From: Pseudorhizobium flavum
GTDB taxonomy: Bacteria > Pseudomonadota > Alphaproteobacteria > Rhizobiales > Rhizobiaceae
Reading direction: 5' to 3'
Assembly: GCF_902502825.2 (NCBI RefSeq)
Contig: NZ_LR723670.1
Span: 186,001-250,000, forward strand
DNA: 64,000 nucleotides
Made by a program: the position numbers and the translations under genes. Of the stretch, positions 8,474 to 18,568 are shown piece after piece. Every line of letters begins with the position of its first letter. The stretch's first letter is position 1. The notes under the pieces are model-generated. The model ran no database searches. It saw nothing but the letters and a program-made list of their open reading frames with translations, and was not told where the DNA came from.

Positions 8474-8629
8474 ACAAAATCTACGACTTAGCTGAAGCTA
8501 AGATCGTGATTTTGTAACCTCTCCCACAAGGGGAGAGGGAGAGTGTCGAGGGTGCGGCCCCGTCTCCTCTCCCCCTGTGGGAGAGGATGTCAATTTCAGC
8601 ATCTTAGCGTCAGCTAAGTGCTAGAAATT
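8474..8629. repeat. RIME-like intergenic mosaic palindromic element
   Basis: Three nested dyads are present. At 8474-8515, ACAAAATC...CTTAGCT-GA-AGCTAAG...GATTTTGT is nearly perfect. At 8592-8629, AATTTC...TTAGC-GTCA-GCTAA...GAAATT is a second dyad. Between them, the 21-mers at 8518-8538 and 8566-8586 (CCTCTCCC...GAGAGG) are inverted copies of each other with one mismatch. This organisation, between two convergent genes, is that of Rhizobium-specific intergenic mosaic elements. The family assignment is by structure only. Confidence 0.65.
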
Positions 8630-8720
8630 GCAGGTGAGGGGGCTGCAGTGTGCGCAATCTATAGGTCCAAGAGCCCCCGTTGCCGAGGATTGATGCAACC
8701 GCGGAACGGATCTCGCCTCC

Positions 8721-10541
<1,821 letters not shown>

Positions 10542-10616
10542 GGCTCGCGCATATAGCAGCGGTCAAAGGCGACGCATAGCCGGTAGTCACCGGCATTTGC
10601 GACAAATGCGCTGCTT

Positions 10617-11486
10617 TCAGCGTGCGAACTGCTCCGGCCAGTCGCGGCGGGTGGCGACCTGGCCTTCGGTGCGCAGCCGCGCGACATCCGCAAGATCGAC
10701 CTCGACGATGAGCCATGACGTTTGCTCCACGGTGTCGGACGGGCTTTCCGCGACGATGCCGGAAGGCGGCATGCCGTAGTCGGAGGGAACGTATAGGGCA
10801 GCGCGGCCGCGGTTCTCGTCCATCGCAGGGGACCAGGGCGCGGTGCCGGCGGTGGGCGACGACAGCACGGCATACTGGTTCTCCAGCGCCCGCGCCTGGG
10901 CCCCGATCCGCACGCGGTAGCTGCCGGCCAGCGTGTCGGTGCAGGAAGGGGCGAGCACCAGGTCCACGCCAAGATCGGCCAGCTTCCGGCCCAGCATAGG
11001 GAACTCGTTATCGTAGCAGATCAGAATGCCGAGCGTGCCGAGGTCGGTCTCGAAGGCCTTGAGACCATCGATGCCGGCGGCGATCCCCCATTGCTCGCGC
11101 TCGAAGCGCGTCATGATCTGCTTGTCCTGGTGGCCGATCAGCCCGTCGGGACCGAACAGCCAGGCGCGGTTGCGATACTGCCCGTCAGGATCAAGGACAG
11201 GGGCCGAGCCCGGCTGGAAGACGATCCGATGCTTGCGGGCGAGCGCCTCGCACAGCTCCAGCCAGCGCGGGATCAGCGGCTGGATGCCGGCGATCGACCC
11301 GTGCAGGTCGGAGCGGGTGGCGGCATCCAGCTGGCCGGCGAGCACCAGACCGGCATATTCCGGCATCAGCAGCAGTTCCGCACCCTGGGCGGTAGCCTCT
11401 TCCACGAGCCGGGTGAGGTGGCGGAGATAGTCGTCCCAGCCCTCGATCAGCTCGATGGCATACTGGCAGGCGGCGAGCTTCATCAT
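10617..11486 (-). CDS. Carbon-nitrogen hydrolase (nitrilase superfamily amidase)
   Basis: Protein of 289 residues. The nitrilase-fold catalytic triad is visible: Glu in LLLMPEYAGL, Lys in IGHQDKQIMTRFE and Cys in GILICYDNEFP. It resembles the carbon-nitrogen hydrolases that bacteria pair with a GNAT acetyltransferase; the substrate is unknown, and omega-amidase or N-carbamoyl-amine-like activity is possible. Its start overlaps the stop of the upstream GNAT gene (ATGATG), so the two are translationally coupled. Genomes often carry these two functions fused or adjacent, which suggests one pathway. Confidence 0.87.
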   Translation of the reverse strand: MMKLAACQYAIELIEGWDDYLRHLTRLVEEATAQGAELLLMPEYAGLVLAGQLDAATRSDLHGSIAGIQPLIPRWLELCEALARKHRIVFQPGSAPVLDPDGQYRNRAWLFGPDGLIGHQDKQIMTRFEREQWGIAAGIDGLKAFETDLGTLGILICYDNEFPMLGRKLADLGVDLVLAPSCTDTLAGSYRVRIGAQARALENQYAVLSSPTAGTAPWSPAMDENRGRAALYVPSDYGMPPSGIVAESPSDTVEQTSWLIVEVDLADVARLRTEGQVATRRDWPEQFAR

Positions 11487-12076
11487 GCGGCAAGGTCCTT
11501 GATCCAGAAGGAGAGCGGCTTCGGGCTTTCGCTCGTGTCGTCGAGGTCACGCCAGGTGAAGGAGGTGCGAAGCTCGGGGTGATGGCGGTAGCCGCGCTTG
11601 TGCCAGAAGGCGTCGAGCGGCACGTAGTCCGTCGGGCGGCGCGGGTGGTTGGCGGGACGTTCGACGGCACAGAAGGTCGTGTAGCGGAGGCCGAAGCGGT
11701 GTGCTTGTGCTTCCCGCTCGGCGAAGAAGGTGACACCGATGCCGCGGCCCCGATAGGCGGGCAGGAGAACGCTTTCGCCGAAGTAGAAATAGTCCGCGGG
11801 GTCGCGTCCGGACGCGAGGAAGGGCGCCTTCACCTCGTCCGTCTCGGCGGTCATCGGCGTGCCGGTGGAGGCACCGACGACCGTACCGTCGTCGATCGCC
11901 AGGACGAAGATCGACCCTTGCGAGCGGGCGTAGGTGGCGAGGTAGCGCTCCTCATAGGCGAGGTCACCATCATAGAGGTAGGGGAAGTCGCGGAAGACGG
12001 CGATGCGCAACCGCGCGACATCGGTAAGCCGGGCGGCAGCCTCGGCGCCGGAAAAGGTTTTGATTTCGAGTGTCAT
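11483..12076 (-). CDS. GNAT-family N-acetyltransferase coupled to the amidase
   Basis: Protein of 197 residues with a GNAT core. The acetyl-CoA loop is in the segment ESVLLPAYRGRGIGVTFFAEREAQA (R/Q-x-x-G-x-G/A type: YRGRGIG). Strands around FVLAIDDGTVVGASTG and RYTTFCAVERP precede and follow it. The C-terminus, HKRGYRHHPELRTSFTWRDLD, is typical of the acetyltransferase that partners nitrilase-like hydrolases. It is the first gene of a two-gene operon. The target is unknown, probably a small amine or amino-acid derivative. Confidence 0.85.
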   Translation of the reverse strand: MTLEIKTFSGAEAAARLTDVARLRIAVFRDFPYLYDGDLAYEERYLATYARSQGSIFVLAIDDGTVVGASTGTPMTAETDEVKAPFLASGRDPADYFYFGESVLLPAYRGRGIGVTFFAEREAQAHRFGLRYTTFCAVERPANHPRRPTDYVPLDAFWHKRGYRHHPELRTSFTWRDLDDTSESPKPLSFWIKDLAA

Positions 12077-12158
12077 AGATTATGTTCAGCCGGTTTCGAT
12101 GTCGTTATACCGTCGCCGTCCAACCATTCCAACCCTCTGCCAGACCCCGGGGACACGC

Positions 12159-12560
12159 ATGACCGCTACCGAGATCGTCCGCGCCTATTACGATGCCTTC
12201 AACGCACAGGATATGGAGCGCTTCCTGGCGCTGCTGACCGACGACGTCGTGCACGACATCAACCAGGGCGAACGGCAGGTGGGCAAGGACGCCTTCGCCC
12301 AGTTCATGGATCACATGAACCGCTGCTACCGCGAGCGGCTGACGGACATGGTGGTGATGGCGAGCGAGGATGGTCGGCGCGCCGCGGCGGAGTTCATCGT
12401 CAACGGCGAGTATTTGGCAACCGACGAGGGGCTGCCGGAGGCGAGCGGCCAGACTTACCGGCTGCCGGCCGGCGCCTTCTTCGAGATCCGCGACGGCAAG
12501 GTGGCGCGGGTTACCAACTACTACAACCTCAACGACTGGATTGCGCAGGTCGGGGCGTGA
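12159..12560 (+). CDS. SnoaL-like/ketosteroid-isomerase-related protein (NTF2 fold)
   Basis: Protein of 133 residues starting MTATEIVRAYYDAFNAQDM. The cone-shaped NTF2-like fold is recognisable from VRAYYDAFNAQD, LLTDDVVHDINQGE, GKDAFAQFM and the ending ARVTNYYNLNDWIAQV, which is characteristic of the steroid delta-isomerase-related conserved family. No substrate can be assigned. It is divergently transcribed from the GNAT-amidase operon, sharing an intergenic region of about 80 bp. The chosen ATG fits the family N-terminus; longer frames upstream overlap the GNAT gene. Confidence 0.8.
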   Translation: MTATEIVRAYYDAFNAQDMERFLALLTDDVVHDINQGERQVGKDAFAQFMDHMNRCYRERLTDMVVMASEDGRRAAAEFIVNGEYLATDEGLPEASGQTYRLPAGAFFEIRDGKVARVTNYYNLNDWIAQVGA

Positions 12561-12740
12561 GCGCGCTTGATTCGCCATCCTTTCGCCACCAGGGTCAACT
12601 TGCAGCCGTAATCCTGCGGGATAGGGCGTGGGCAGGACGATCCGTTCAGCGGACGCCGACAGGGGCGCAGGGCAAAAGGACAGGGGACGCTGAGTAGGCA
12701 AACGGGACAACGAATAGGTCCGCTCATCGCAGGCGCCGCC

Positions 12741-14246
12741 GTGCTGCTCCTGGCGCTCGGGACTGCGGGCGTGATGGAGCGCATGCGGTCCCAGCAGAAC
12801 CTCCATGACCTCGGAATGCTCGCCGAGCGGATCGAGGGGCGGATTGCGGCGCAGACCTCTCTCCTGTCCTTCCTGCGCTCATTCCTGGTCGCCAATGACT
12901 ACAGGGTGGATGTTGCCGATATCCGCCATTTCCTCAATCTCGGCCCAGAAAACGACCTCACCGGCGGCATGCAGGGCATCGGCATCGCACTTTACCAACC
13001 GACGGAGGACACGGCGGCTGCGCTGGACATCCTGCGGTCTTCCTATGCGGGCGACCAGCGCATCTGGCCGGAGACGGACCAGTCCTACCGTTTTCCCATC
13101 GTGCTCCTGGAACCGCCCGACGACCGAAACCGTGCGGCCTATGGCTACGACATGTATTCGGAGCCGATCCGGCGTGAGGCGATGGAGCGGGCCTGGCGCA
13201 CGGGCAAGGCAGCGGCGACTGCGCCGGTCGAGCTGGTGCAGGAGATCACCCAGCAGAAGCAGGCAGGCTTCCTCATCTACCTGCCTGTCCTCTCGCCGGA
13301 CGCGCAGTCCATCCACAGCATGGTCTACGCTCCCTATCGGATCGGCGATCTCATGGAGACGGCGCTATCGGTGCCGACCGACCTTGGGGTCGAGGCCCGG
13401 CTCGTCGATGCCAAGACCGGAACGGTCATGCTGGAGCCGGAACAGCCCGTGGCCTGGCAAGGGAGGTTCCCGATCATGGTCGCCGACCGGGAATGGGTCA
13501 TCCACCTTGCCTTCCGAGATCCGGGCAGCCTTTTCTCTCGTCCTTCCATCATCACCCTGCTGGTGGGGGGGCTCGTCGCCATCCTGCTTCAGCGTCTCCT
13601 CCAGCAGCGTGAGCAGCGCATTGCGGCTGAGCGCGAGGTGGCCCGCGAGGCGCGCCTTGCTGCGGAGCAGCGCGGTCTTCTCCTCGACGAGAGCAAGCAT
13701 CGTCTCAAGAACTCGATTGCCCGAATAGCGGGGATAGCGAGGTTGGCTGCGCGCGAGGCGACGAGCAAGGAGGAGTTCCTGTCGGCGCTCGAGCGACAAC
13801 TCCAGGCGCTGGCCGCGGCGCAGGATCTTCTCAATCCCGCGCTCGGGGGCGGAGTCGACCTGGAGGCACTTCTGAAAGCCGAGCTCGCCTCGGTGGGCGG
13901 AAGCACCGATGCGGTTACCTTCGACGGACCGCCGCTGATACTCGATTCGAACCAGGCGCAGGCCTTGGGATTGGTGCTGCATGAGCTTATGACCAATGCC
14001 CTGAAATACGGCGCGCTCGGCCATGCCGGCGGGTCTCTCGACGTGCGCTGGACGACGGCCTCCGGCGCCAGGCTGGAGTGGGTGGAGCGCAGCGACAGCA
14101 TCGTAGATCTCGAAGCGAGCGGCTTCGGCACGCGGCTGATCGAGACGCTGGTGAAGCGTCAGCTGGGGGGGACCCTCTCCCGCACGGTCGAGGAGGGACG
14201 CTACAGGCTGGTCATCGGATGGCCGCTGAAGCAGGTCGGCGATTAG
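12741..14246 (+). CDS. CHASE-domain membrane sensor kinase, HWE/HisKA_2 type
   Basis: About 501 residues. An N-terminal transmembrane segment precedes a periplasmic CHASE domain (residues about 25-215, with GIGIALYQPTEDT, YGYDMYSEPIRREAMERA and AGFLIYLPVLSP). A second transmembrane helix (PSIITLLVGGLVAILLQRLL) follows. The HisKA_2 phosphoacceptor is ESKHRLKNSIARIAGIARL, and the ATPase domain has the N-box LHELMTNALKYGALG and GFGTRLIETLV. It should sense a small extracellular ligand and pass phosphate to an unlinked receiver. The first usable ATG/GTG/TTG is GTG 12741, which would clip the first membrane helix. A CTG at 12690 after AGGACAGGGGACG would restore it, so the real start is uncertain. 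Confidence 0.85.
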   Translation: MLLLALGTAGVMERMRSQQNLHDLGMLAERIEGRIAAQTSLLSFLRSFLVANDYRVDVADIRHFLNLGPENDLTGGMQGIGIALYQPTEDTAAALDILRSSYAGDQRIWPETDQSYRFPIVLLEPPDDRNRAAYGYDMYSEPIRREAMERAWRTGKAAATAPVELVQEITQQKQAGFLIYLPVLSPDAQSIHSMVYAPYRIGDLMETALSVPTDLGVEARLVDAKTGTVMLEPEQPVAWQGRFPIMVADREWVIHLAFRDPGSLFSRPSIITLLVGGLVAILLQRLLQQREQRIAAEREVAREARLAAEQRGLLLDESKHRLKNSIARIAGIARLAAREATSKEEFLSALERQLQALAAAQDLLNPALGGGVDLEALLKAELASVGGSTDAVTFDGPPLILDSNQAQALGLVLHELMTNALKYGALGHAGGSLDVRWTTASGARLEWVERSDSIVDLEASGFGTRLIETLVKRQLGGTLSRTVEEGRYRLVIGWPLKQVGD

Positions 14247-14252
14247 ACCCCG

Positions 14253-15506
14253 TCACGCCAAGGCAAGCCCGCCACCGCCCAGGGCCATGACCAGGACCAC
14301 GATCCAGGGCGGCGCCCGCCAGACCACCAGCAGCAGGAAGCCGGCAAGCGCGAGCGCAAAGTCGTAAGGGCTGAGGATGGCACTGGTCCAGACCGGGTTG
14401 TAGAGGGCGGAGCCGAGGATGCCGACAACGGCGGCATTGGCGCCCCGCATCGCTGCCTGTGCAAATGGCCGTTTGCGGAAGCGGTCCCAGAAGGGCAAGA
14501 CACCGACGAGCAGCAGGAGGCCCGGCGTGAATATGGCAACCAGCGCAATCATGGCGCCCGCCATGCCATTCGGCACTGGCCCCATGACGGCTCCGAGATA
14601 AGCAGCAAAGGTGAAAAGCGGACCGGGCACCGCCTGGGCTGCGCCATAGCCGGCGAGGAAGGCGTCATTTGTCACCCAGCCCGGGGCCACGACTTCCGCC
14701 TGGAGCAGGGGCAACACCACGTGGCCGCCGCCGAAAACCAGTGCTCCGGCACGGAAGAAGGCATCTGCAAGGGACAGACCCTGCGCCTCCAACGCGACGG
14801 AAAGGATCGGCAGCCCGAACAGCAGGAGGAAGAAGACCAGCAGACAGATCATGCCGACGCGGCGCGGCACCCTGAAGGAAAGGTGACCGGACTCCACCGC
14901 TGGCCCCTGGCGGCAAAAGATAAGACCAGCCAGCGCGCCGACAAGGATTGCTGCGACCTGTCCTGCAGAACCTGCAGCCACCACGACGATGATGACGGCC
15001 GCCAGCGCGATCCCTGCGCGCGGCCTGTCCGGGGTGAGGCTCCTGGCCATGCCCCAGACCGCCTGCGCCACCACCGCGACGGCAACCACCTTGAGCCCAT
15101 GCAGCAAGCCCGTGGCGACCGGACCGTCGAGGGCGGCGGCGGCGAATGCAAACATCACGAGCAGCGCTGCCGAGGGAAGGGTGAAGGCTGCCCAGGTGGC
15201 CAATGCGCCAAGGGGTCCGCCGCGCAGAAGCCCGAGTGCAAATCCTACCTGGCTGGATGCCGGGCCCGGGAGGAACTGGCAGAGGGCCACCAGATCGGCG
15301 TATCCGGTTTCCGTTATCCACCTGCGGCGCACAACGAGCTCGTCCCGGAAATAGCCGAGATGCGCGATCGGACCGCCGAAGGAGGTAAGGCCGAGCTTCA
15401 GGAAAGCTCCGAACACTTCCGAGGGTGTTCCACGCTCAACTGTCGCGGCGGCTGGCTCGGAAGGGGGCGATGCGGTGGATTGCGTCAATGGGCGGGTCCT
15501 TCGCAT
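14253..15506 (-). CDS. chrA: Chromate efflux transporter, long CHR family
   Basis: About 417 residues with about 10-12 hydrophobic segments in two homologous halves. The first half carries the hallmark FLKLGLTSFGGPIAHLGYFRDE and then LVALCQFLPGPASSQVGFALG. The second half has AGALVFGGGHVVLPLLQAE and FLAGYGAAQAVPGPLFTFAAYLGA. This is the two-domain chromate/sulfate antiporter of the inner membrane. ATG 15506 is the best start, with a TTG at 15527 as alternative. No chrB-type regulator lies next to it, so expression may be constitutive. Confidence 0.9.
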   Translation of the reverse strand: MRRTRPLTQSTASPPSEPAAATVERGTPSEVFGAFLKLGLTSFGGPIAHLGYFRDELVVRRRWITETGYADLVALCQFLPGPASSQVGFALGLLRGGPLGALATWAAFTLPSAALLVMFAFAAAALDGPVATGLLHGLKVVAVAVVAQAVWGMARSLTPDRPRAGIALAAVIIVVVAAGSAGQVAAILVGALAGLIFCRQGPAVESGHLSFRVPRRVGMICLLVFFLLLFGLPILSVALEAQGLSLADAFFRAGALVFGGGHVVLPLLQAEVVAPGWVTNDAFLAGYGAAQAVPGPLFTFAAYLGAVMGPVPNGMAGAMIALVAIFTPGLLLLVGVLPFWDRFRKRPFAQAAMRGANAAVVGILGSALYNPVWTSAILSPYDFALALAGFLLLVVWRAPPWIVVLVMALGGGGLALA

Positions 15507-15816
15507 GACGTGGCTGGCGCGGTGCAATGGCAGTCGGAGCGGTACCGCTATGGCAAACTGATGACAAGCGGGCGATCATGATGGCCGCGATCATCCTGGC
15601 ATGATCAGGCAAGGATGTGCATTGGAGCGCGTGGGTCAAGCTCGAGAGCGGTCGCACAGTTCATCCTCCTGCCCCGGGGCGCGCGTCAAGCGGCCCGCCT
15701 TCAGGGATCCGGAGGAGAGAGAATATGGTTAGGTGGCGCCGCCAATTAGCGTCTTCTGAGGCACTTCACTTCGCGACCTGGAGCCCTAATTCTGCTCCTC
15801 AGCGGATCAGGGGCCC

Positions 15817-18450
15817 ATGGCAAGCAGCATATTCCCATCATCGACAGGCTTGATGGCTGACAAGATCAGGTCTTTTGCGTGGGAAAGGACGCCGCTCGGA
15901 CCGATCGAGTCCTGGTCGCCTGCCCTCAAGATTGCAGTCGAAGCAGTCGTTGCGTCGAGGTTTCCGCAGTGCCTGTTCTGGGGCCCGGATCTGATCGCGA
16001 TCTACAATGACGAATTCCTGCCGATACTCGGTGCCAAGGAAGAGGCCTTGGGCCAGCCTCTTCGGGTGACATGGAGCGAGACCTGGGAGGCGCTGAGGCC
16101 GATCGCAGAGGATGCGTTGGCGGGCATAGCCGGCTACCACGAAGACTTCCCGCTGCAGACCACACGCCATGGCCATACGGAAACGGCCTACTTCACCTTC
16201 TGCTACGCCCCGGTCCGTGACGAGAACGGCACCGTGCTCGGCATGCTGGACACGGCCATCGAGACGACGGATGCGGTCCACGGTCGAAGGACCCTCATTT
16301 CCGAACGCGAGCGTTATCGGCAGATGTTCGAGAATGCTCCAGGCTTCATGGCGATGCTGAGCGTACCGGATTTTCGCATCGAGTATGCCAATCCCGCCTA
16401 TATGCGGCTGGTCGGCGACCGCGACGTCATCGGCAGGAAAGTCATCGACGCGCTTCCCGAGGCGATTTCGCAAGGATATCTCGATATTCTGCAGGAGATC
16501 CTGCAGTCCGGGAAGGCCTATGCGGCCGCGGGAAAGCTCTTCACCTTCATGCCTCCTGCTGCAGCGCAGGCCCAGGATCGATATCTGGATTTCGTCTACC
16601 AGCCCATCCGGAGCCCGGGAGGCGAAATAACCAACATCTTCGTGTCGGGCTCCGATGTCACGGAGAGAACACTGGGCGAAGAGACGCTGAGACGCTCGGA
16701 GGCGCGGCTTCGATTCCTGGACGATCTGGCAAAGGAGACGGGCAAGGGCGCCGACGCCGACACCATTCTGGCAGTCACGACCAGAATGGTGGGCGAGTAC
16801 CTGAAGCTGTCCAACTGCGCTTATGCGGACATGGACGACGATGAAGATGGATTCACCATACGCGGCGACTGGGCCGCCGAGGGCTCACCTTCCATCGTTG
16901 GTCATTACAGCCTCGCCGCCTTTGGAAGGCTTGCGGTTTCCAACCTGACCCGAGGTCTGCCCCTCATTATCAACGACAATCTCCGAGAACTCGCGCCGGA
17001 AGAGGCCAAGACGTTCCAGGATATCGGTATTGCCGCCACGATCTGCATGCCCCTGCTGCGGGGCGGAAAGCTCACCGCATTGATGGCGATGCACGACAAG
17101 GTGCCGCATACCTGGTCGGCCGAGGAGTTTGCGCTCATACGCGAGGTCACCGAACGGTCCTGGGCCCACATCCAGCGTGTCAGGGTGGAGGCGGAACTGC
17201 GGAGCGCGGCCGAGGCGCTTGCTGCACTCAACGCGTCGCTTGAAGCCCGTGTGGAAGAACGGACCGCTGCTCTGGTCCAGGCTGAGGAAGCACTTCGCCA
17301 TTCCCAGAAGATGGAAGCGGTCGGGCAACTCACCGGCGGTCTGGCCCATGACTTCAACAACATCCTCGCCGGGATCGGTGGCAGCTTAGAGCTGATGAAC
17401 ACACGTCTATCCCAAGGCAGGATCGCGGATGTGGACCGTTATCTGCACGGGGCGCAGTCTGCGGTGAAGCGGGCCGCGGGATTGACGCAGCGCCTCCTTG
17501 CCTTTTCCCGGCGCCAGACGCTTGATCCGAAGCCGGTAGACCTCAATCGGCTGGTGGCGGGAATGCAGGACCTGATCGCGCGAAGCGTCGGTCCGTCCGT
17601 CGCAGTCGAATCCGTCGCGGCCGGAGGGCTCTGGACAACCTTTGCTGACGTCGGCCAGCTCGAGAATGCCCTACTTAACCTCTGTATCAATGCGCGCGAC
17701 GCGATGCCGGACGGTGGAAAGGTCACCATAGAAACCGCCAACCGATGGATGGATGAACGCGCCGCTCGCGAACGTGGGTTGGCGCCGGGGCAATATGTTT
17801 CGCTGTGCGTGAGCGATACCGGGACAGGCATGTCTTCCGAAACGATCGCACGCGCTTTTGACCCCTTCTTCACCACGAAGCCGACCGGCCAGGGCACCGG
17901 ACTTGGCCTCTCCATGGTCTACGGGTTCGCGGGACAGTCGGGCGGATCCGCTCGCATCTACTCCGAGGTCGGTCAGGGGACCATGGTGTGCCTTTACCTG
18001 CCGCGTTATGCCGCCGAAGCGCCTGACGAGGAGGAATTCGAGCGTGAGCCCGAAGCGCCGCGAGCATCGGGCAGCCAGACGATCCTGGTGGTCGATGACG
18101 AGCCTCTTGTGCGTATGGTTGCGGTCGAGATCCTGACGGAGCTGGGATACGACGTCCTGGAGGCGGACGACGGGCCATCGGCAATGAGACTGCTCCAATC
18201 CCATCGGGATATCTGCCTGTTGCTGACCGATGTGGGCCTCCCCAACGGCATGAACGGTCGCCAGCTTGCTGATGCCGCCAGGCTGGGCCAGCCGGACCTG
18301 AAGGTTCTCTTCATCACCGGCTACGCTGAAAACGCCGTTCTGAACCACGGCCATCTGGAACGTGGAATGCAGGTCATGACGAAGCCGTTTTCCGGCGAGG
18401 CGCTCGCGAGGCGGGTGAACGACATCATCAAGGGCGAACAAGGCAGTTGA
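15817..18450 (+). CDS. PAS-GAF hybrid sensor histidine kinase with C-terminal receiver
   Basis: Protein of 877 residues. An N-terminal PAS-like sensor (about 15-150, WERTPLGPIESWSPALK) is followed by a second PAS (YRQMFENAPGFMAML), a GAF domain (about 300-450), a coiled coil, HisKA with the H-box GLAHDFNNILAGIGGSL, and HATPase_c (NLCINARDAMPDGG, GTGTGMS, GTGLGLSMVYGF). A receiver (residues about 745-870) has acidic DDE, phospho-Asp in LLLTDVGLP and Lys in VMTKPF. There is no membrane segment. The WERTPLGP-type N-terminus and the AHDFNNIL H-box are typical of soluble rhizobial light/redox-type hybrid kinases. Input is unknown. It is monocistronic, with AGGGGC ahead of the ATG. Confidence 0.9.
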   Translation: MASSIFPSSTGLMADKIRSFAWERTPLGPIESWSPALKIAVEAVVASRFPQCLFWGPDLIAIYNDEFLPILGAKEEALGQPLRVTWSETWEALRPIAEDALAGIAGYHEDFPLQTTRHGHTETAYFTFCYAPVRDENGTVLGMLDTAIETTDAVHGRRTLISERERYRQMFENAPGFMAMLSVPDFRIEYANPAYMRLVGDRDVIGRKVIDALPEAISQGYLDILQEILQSGKAYAAAGKLFTFMPPAAAQAQDRYLDFVYQPIRSPGGEITNIFVSGSDVTERTLGEETLRRSEARLRFLDDLAKETGKGADADTILAVTTRMVGEYLKLSNCAYADMDDDEDGFTIRGDWAAEGSPSIVGHYSLAAFGRLAVSNLTRGLPLIINDNLRELAPEEAKTFQDIGIAATICMPLLRGGKLTALMAMHDKVPHTWSAEEFALIREVTERSWAHIQRVRVEAELRSAAEALAALNASLEARVEERTAALVQAEEALRHSQKMEAVGQLTGGLAHDFNNILAGIGGSLELMNTRLSQGRIADVDRYLHGAQSAVKRAAGLTQRLLAFSRRQTLDPKPVDLNRLVAGMQDLIARSVGPSVAVESVAAGGLWTTFADVGQLENALLNLCINARDAMPDGGKVTIETANRWMDERAARERGLAPGQYVSLCVSDTGTGMSSETIARAFDPFFTTKPTGQGTGLGLSMVYGFAGQSGGSARIYSEVGQGTMVCLYLPRYAAEAPDEEEFEREPEAPRASGSQTILVVDDEPLVRMVAVEILTELGYDVLEADDGPSAMRLLQSHRDICLLLTDVGLPNGMNGRQLADAARLGQPDLKVLFITGYAENAVLNHGHLERGMQVMTKPFSGEALARRVNDIIKGEQGS

Positions 18451-18568
18451 ACCCGTAACCGTCAAAGGCCGCAACAGGACATCAGCAGCCTTTCATGCCA
18501 AGCCGATTCATCCTATCCCGCCGCCGCGGGAGCAATTACGGTACCGTTCTCGCAACCGGAACCCGCCC

